A stretch of 7,023 bases of DNA from NCBI GenBank assembly GCA_038211475.1, contig JBBQVN010000179.1:1-7023 (forward strand). The letters are read 5' to 3'. Shown here one piece after another: positions 4,217-7,023 of the stretch. Position numbers and translations under genes: made by a program. Position 1 is the first letter of the stretch, and each line of letters opens with the position of its first letter. The notes beneath the pieces were generated by a model. That model saw only the letters and a list, made by a program, of their open reading frames with translations. It searched no databases and was not told the origin of the DNA. Source of the DNA: JANYBT01 sp038211475. GTDB taxonomy: Bacteria; Acidobacteriota; Terriglobia; Terriglobales; Acidobacteriaceae.

Positions 4217-7023
4217 TACTCCGCTCCTCGCGCGGCGAACTTCAGCTTCACGGTTTTGATCTCGTAAGGTTTGGTGTGGACGCTCAACTCCACGCCGTGC
4301 AAGGTTAGCTTGCCGATGGGGCGCTCCATCAGGTCGGTTTCTTCGGCGGACTTTACACCGGCGGGTAAATCGAGTTGCATGTCGCCAGCCTTGCCCGCCC
4401 ACTCGTAGAAGCGCAGAATGATGCCGTCGCCGTCTTCGGCATTCTTTAACGCGGTTAGGACGACGTTCTCTGACTTCACCTGCACAAACGCGTGTTCCGC
4501 AGGCAGCGCGCCGGTGTGCTTCTCCACCTGGTGGGCAGTGAGCTTTTCGTTTAACTCATAGCCGCGGCGAACGGTTTGCGCCTCGCGCCAAGTTCCGGAG
4601 TGAGGATAGAGCGCGTAAGTGAACTCGTGATGGCCTTCGTCGGCGTGTGGGTCAGGCCATTCCGGCGAACGCAAGAGCGAGAGCCGCAAGACGTTGCCCT
4701 TGGCGTCATAGCCGTACTTGCTGTCGTTAAGCAAGCTGAGGCCGTGGGTAGCGTCGGAGAGATCGGCCCAGTGCAGCGCGGGCACTTCGAACTTGCTCTG
4801 CTCGGCGGGAGTGCGGCGGGTGGTGGGGCGCTCGATCGACCCGTAGGGGATTTCGAAGGTCGCATTGTCGTGGTGCGCGCTCAAGGGGAATGCAACTTTC
4901 AGGAGGATGTGCTTTTCGTGCCACTCCGCTTGCATCTTGACGTCCACGCGAGGCACGCCGGCGTAGAGCGTGACATCTTGCAGGAACGTGGAGTTCTGAA
5001 AGTGGGTGGCAATGCGAATGACGGCGCGCAGCGGGCCGCTCTCGATGAGCTTGACCGAGTCGGCGTGGTTCAGGTCCCAGTGCTGGTCTTCGAAATCGGC
5101 GTCAATGTTCCATGCGTCCCATTGCTTGGGCTTGTCGTGGAAAGTTTGCAGCAGGTTGCCGCAGATGGAATTCCTGGGTCCGCCGGTTTCGGTTTCGGCA
5201 GGGGCGAAGGCTTCGGTATGGGTGCGCTTGTCGAAGAGGCTGGTCATGCAGCCGGTTTGCGGATCAATGACGACGCGGAGGAATTCGTTTTCCAGAGTTG
5301 TAGCAGTTGCAGTGAGGGGATGCAGGCTCGAATTCGCGCGTGCGGCCGGGCGGACGAAATACGTCTGGTAGCCCAGGGAAGGCGCATCGGCCAGCACCAG
5401 CAGGCGAACCCGATTGGTTTCGGCGTTGGCGGAGAGCACTTGCGACAGCTTCGGCTTTCCGGCAGCGTCCACCACTTCAAATTGTTTGGCGGGTGATGGC
5501 AATTGGGCGTCGAGCTGGACCACGTCGGTGCGCGGCCAGGACAGCGAGTTGAAGACCACGACCGGCACGCCGGGGCCCTGAGTGTTGATGCGCGAGGTTA
5601 TTTCCGTCATCGCGCCGCTCAGGATGTTGTTGCCCATGCGGCCAACGTCTTCGAGATTGCGCTTGGCTTCCAGATAGTTCACCGCGATGCCCGAGCCGGG
5701 CATGATGTCGTGGAAGTGGTCGAACAACAGACCTTTCCAGGCGAGGTCGAAATCGTCGTGGGGATAGGGTTGGCCATAGAGCGACGCAACCGTGGAAAAC
5801 TTTCCGGCGTTGAGCAGCAGTTCTTCGTCGCGGCGGATGCGGCGCTTGGTTTGAGCCTGAGTGGTCTGGACCCCGCGGTGATATTCAAAATACAGCTCGT
5901 CTCGCCACACCGGCACTTTCATTTCTGGAAGTTTCTTTTCCAAGTCGGCGAAAAAATCCTTGGCGGTGCTGTATTCAAACCGGGGATATACGGCCTCAGG
6001 CGAGCGTAGGCGTTCAGCATTGTCGAGCATGGTGCGAGTGGGCCCGCCGCCGTGGTCGCCGACGCCGTAGAGGTGCATCACCTCCGGGCCAATCGCCAAA
6101 TTCGAACTGTAGATGGACGGGCCGTACTGCGCGACATCACCGGCCATGCTGGCGGCGTCAATGCCGAGGGCGTAGTCGTGCGGAAAGTAGGTGAGCATGC
6201 GGCTGCCGTCGGGCGACTCCCACCAGAACAGGCGGTAGGGAAACTTGGTGTAGTCTTGCGCCCACAGCAATTTCTGGGTGACGAAGTAGTCCATGCCAGA
6301 TTTTTTGTAAATTTGAGGAAGCTGCCAGTTGTAGCCGAAGGAGTCGGGATTCCAACCGATCTTCACGTCCACGCCGAATTTTTTCTGGAAGTACCGCTTG
6401 CCGACCAGGATTTGGCGCACCAGAGATTCGCCGGCGGGCAGGTTGAGGTCGGGCTCCACCCACATGCCGCCAATCACTTCCCATCGGCCTTCTTTCACGC
6501 GCCGCTGAATTTCCTGAAAGAGTTGAGGATATTTTTCTTCCATCCACTCGTAGGTGCGCGCCGATGACATGGTGAATTTGAAGTCGGGATACTCGCGCAT
6601 CAGGTCGAGCGCGCTGCGAAAAGTATTGCGGACAACTTCGACGGTTTCCGTCCAGGGCCAGAGCCATGCCATGTCAATGTGCGAATTGCCAACCGCGCGA
6701 ATGCTGAACTGCTTGAGCCAGGGCTTGAGCGCCTGCAGATTGGTCTGGGCCTGGCGCAGAGAATTGTCGAAACCGCTTTGGTCGCCGCGATCGAGGAAGG
6801 TGAAATCAATAGCGCGGATGGCGGAGTCGAGTTGCTGCAGGCGAGCGGCTTTGCCATCGGCATAGGCGTTGATGATGGGCCGGGCCGAGAGAATTTCAGC
6901 GCGCAGAAAAGTTGGGTCGGGACGGCTAGCGGGCGGTTCGATGAGCAACTGCGAGCGGGACAGTTCGGCCTCAGCCTCGGTGGCATCGGCGCGAATGGCG
7001 ACGACAAATTTCTGACCGGGTTG
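4216..7023 (-). CDS. Alpha-mannosidase, glycoside hydrolase family 38 (N-terminus outside the window)
   Basis: 935 residues are visible and the frame is open to the right edge, so the gene starts beyond it; the TTG at 6948 is an internal Leu codon, and the 25 codons before it (QPGQKFVVAIRADAT...) continue the beta-rich N-terminal domain of bacterial GH38 enzymes. GH38 are retaining zinc-dependent exo-mannosidases that release mannose from alpha-mannosides. In visible numbering, the metal ligands are His115 and Asp117 (GNSHIDMAWLWPW) and His438 (FDHFHDIMPGSG), the nucleophile is Asp227 (WNPDSFGY), and Asp323 (GVGDHGGGPT) is the likely acid/base. All these are present, so the enzyme should be active. 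The catalytic barrel and helical middle domain span about 105-450, followed by the beta-sandwich GH38 C-terminal domains, ending in the usual KPYEIKTVKL. No signal peptide can be judged because the N-terminus is missing; relatives are often cytoplasmic. Confidence 0.95.
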   Translation of the reverse strand, partial: QPGQKFVVAIRADATEAEAELSRSQLLIEPPASRPDPTFLRAEILSARPIINAYADGKAARLQQLDSAIRAIDFTFLDRGDQSGFDNSLRQAQTNLQALKPWLKQFSIRAVGNSHIDMAWLWPWTETVEVVRNTFRSALDLMREYPDFKFTMSSARTYEWMEEKYPQLFQEIQRRVKEGRWEVIGGMWVEPDLNLPAGESLVRQILVGKRYFQKKFGVDVKIGWNPDSFGYNWQLPQIYKKSGMDYFVTQKLLWAQDYTKFPYRLFWWESPDGSRMLTYFPHDYALGIDAASMAGDVAQYGPSIYSSNLAIGPEVMHLYGVGDHGGGPTRTMLDNAERLRSPEAVYPRFEYSTAKDFFADLEKKLPEMKVPVWRDELYFEYHRGVQTTQAQTKRRIRRDEELLLNAGKFSTVASLYGQPYPHDDFDLAWKGLLFDHFHDIMPGSGIAVNYLEAKRNLEDVGRMGNNILSGAMTEITSRINTQGPGVPVVVFNSLSWPRTDVVQLDAQLPSPAKQFEVVDAAGKPKLSQVLSANAETNRVRLLVLADAPSLGYQTYFVRPAARANSSLHPLTATATTLENEFLRVVIDPQTGCMTSLFDKRTHTEAFAPAETETGGPRNSICGNLLQTFHDKPKQWDAWNIDADFEDQHWDLNHADSVKLIESGPLRAVIRIATHFQNSTFLQDVTLYAGVPRVDVKMQAEWHEKHILLKVAFPLSAHHDNATFEIPYGSIERPTTRRTPAEQSKFEVPALHWADLSDATHGLSLLNDSKYGYDAKGNVLRLSLLRSPEWPDPHADEGHHEFTYALYPHSGTWREAQTVRRGYELNEKLTAHQVEKHTGALPAEHAFVQVKSENVVLTALKNAEDGDGIILRFYEWAGKAGDMQLDLPAGVKSAEETDLMERPIGKLTLHGVELSVHTKPYEIKTVKLKFAARGAE

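Noticed and set aside
4576..5496. 306-codon plus-strand open frame
   Set aside because: It is a shadow opposite the GH38 gene, whose conserved motifs on the minus strand are unmistakable; the plus-strand peptide has no recognisable domain.
6946..6948. TTG at 6948 as the start of the mannosidase
   Set aside because: The frame continues without a stop to the window edge and the upstream 25 residues fit the N-terminal domain of GH38 enzymes.
1..7023. CRISPR array, insertion sequence or attachment site
   Set aside because: No regularly spaced direct repeats, transposase frame or terminal inverted repeats were seen.

Overview
The window reads as a high-GC bacterial chromosome segment in which every convincing gene lies on the minus strand, so transcription runs right to left. 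The mix of a GH38 alpha-mannosidase, a Big_2 lipoprotein with a hydrolase-like domain, a secreted DUF5005/DUF4185-like protein and a cyanobacterial-type HoxE best suits a soil Acidobacteriota-like heterotroph. That placement is inferred from protein style, not from any marker gene.

Layout in transcription order: (1) 7023-4216, a glycoside hydrolase family 38 alpha-mannosidase whose N-terminus lies outside the window; (2) a 239-bp gap with a hairpin at the GH38 stop; (3) 3976-2660, a lipoprotein with a Big_2 Ig-like domain followed by a cysteine-rich alpha/beta-hydrolase-like domain; (4) a 181-bp gap starting with a strong 8-bp hairpin; (5) 2478-1339, a secreted beta-propeller-like protein; (6) about 750 bp without a convincing gene (592-1338), made of a possibly decayed or repetitive part (841-1338), a 32% GC stretch (781-840) and a compact promoter region (about 600-730); (7) 591-73, hoxE, overlapping by 11 bp the start of hoxF, which leaves the window at the left edge.

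The right side (GH38, lipoprotein hydrolase, propeller protein) looks like polysaccharide or ester breakdown at the cell surface followed by intracellular mannoside cleavage, but the spacings suggest separate transcripts rather than one tight operon. The left side is the head of a bidirectional NAD-linked [NiFe]-hydrogenase (Hox) operon: HoxE and HoxF belong to the diaphorase module, and the remaining subunits would be expected beyond the left edge.

The most interesting feature is the hoxE upstream region. A near-perfect CRP/FNR-family type palindrome (GTGA-N6-TCAC) is centred about 41.5 bp upstream of the start predicted from a TACACT -10 element, the classical class II activator position, and no good -35 is visible. 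This suggests that hydrogenase expression depends on a CRP/FNR-family activator.
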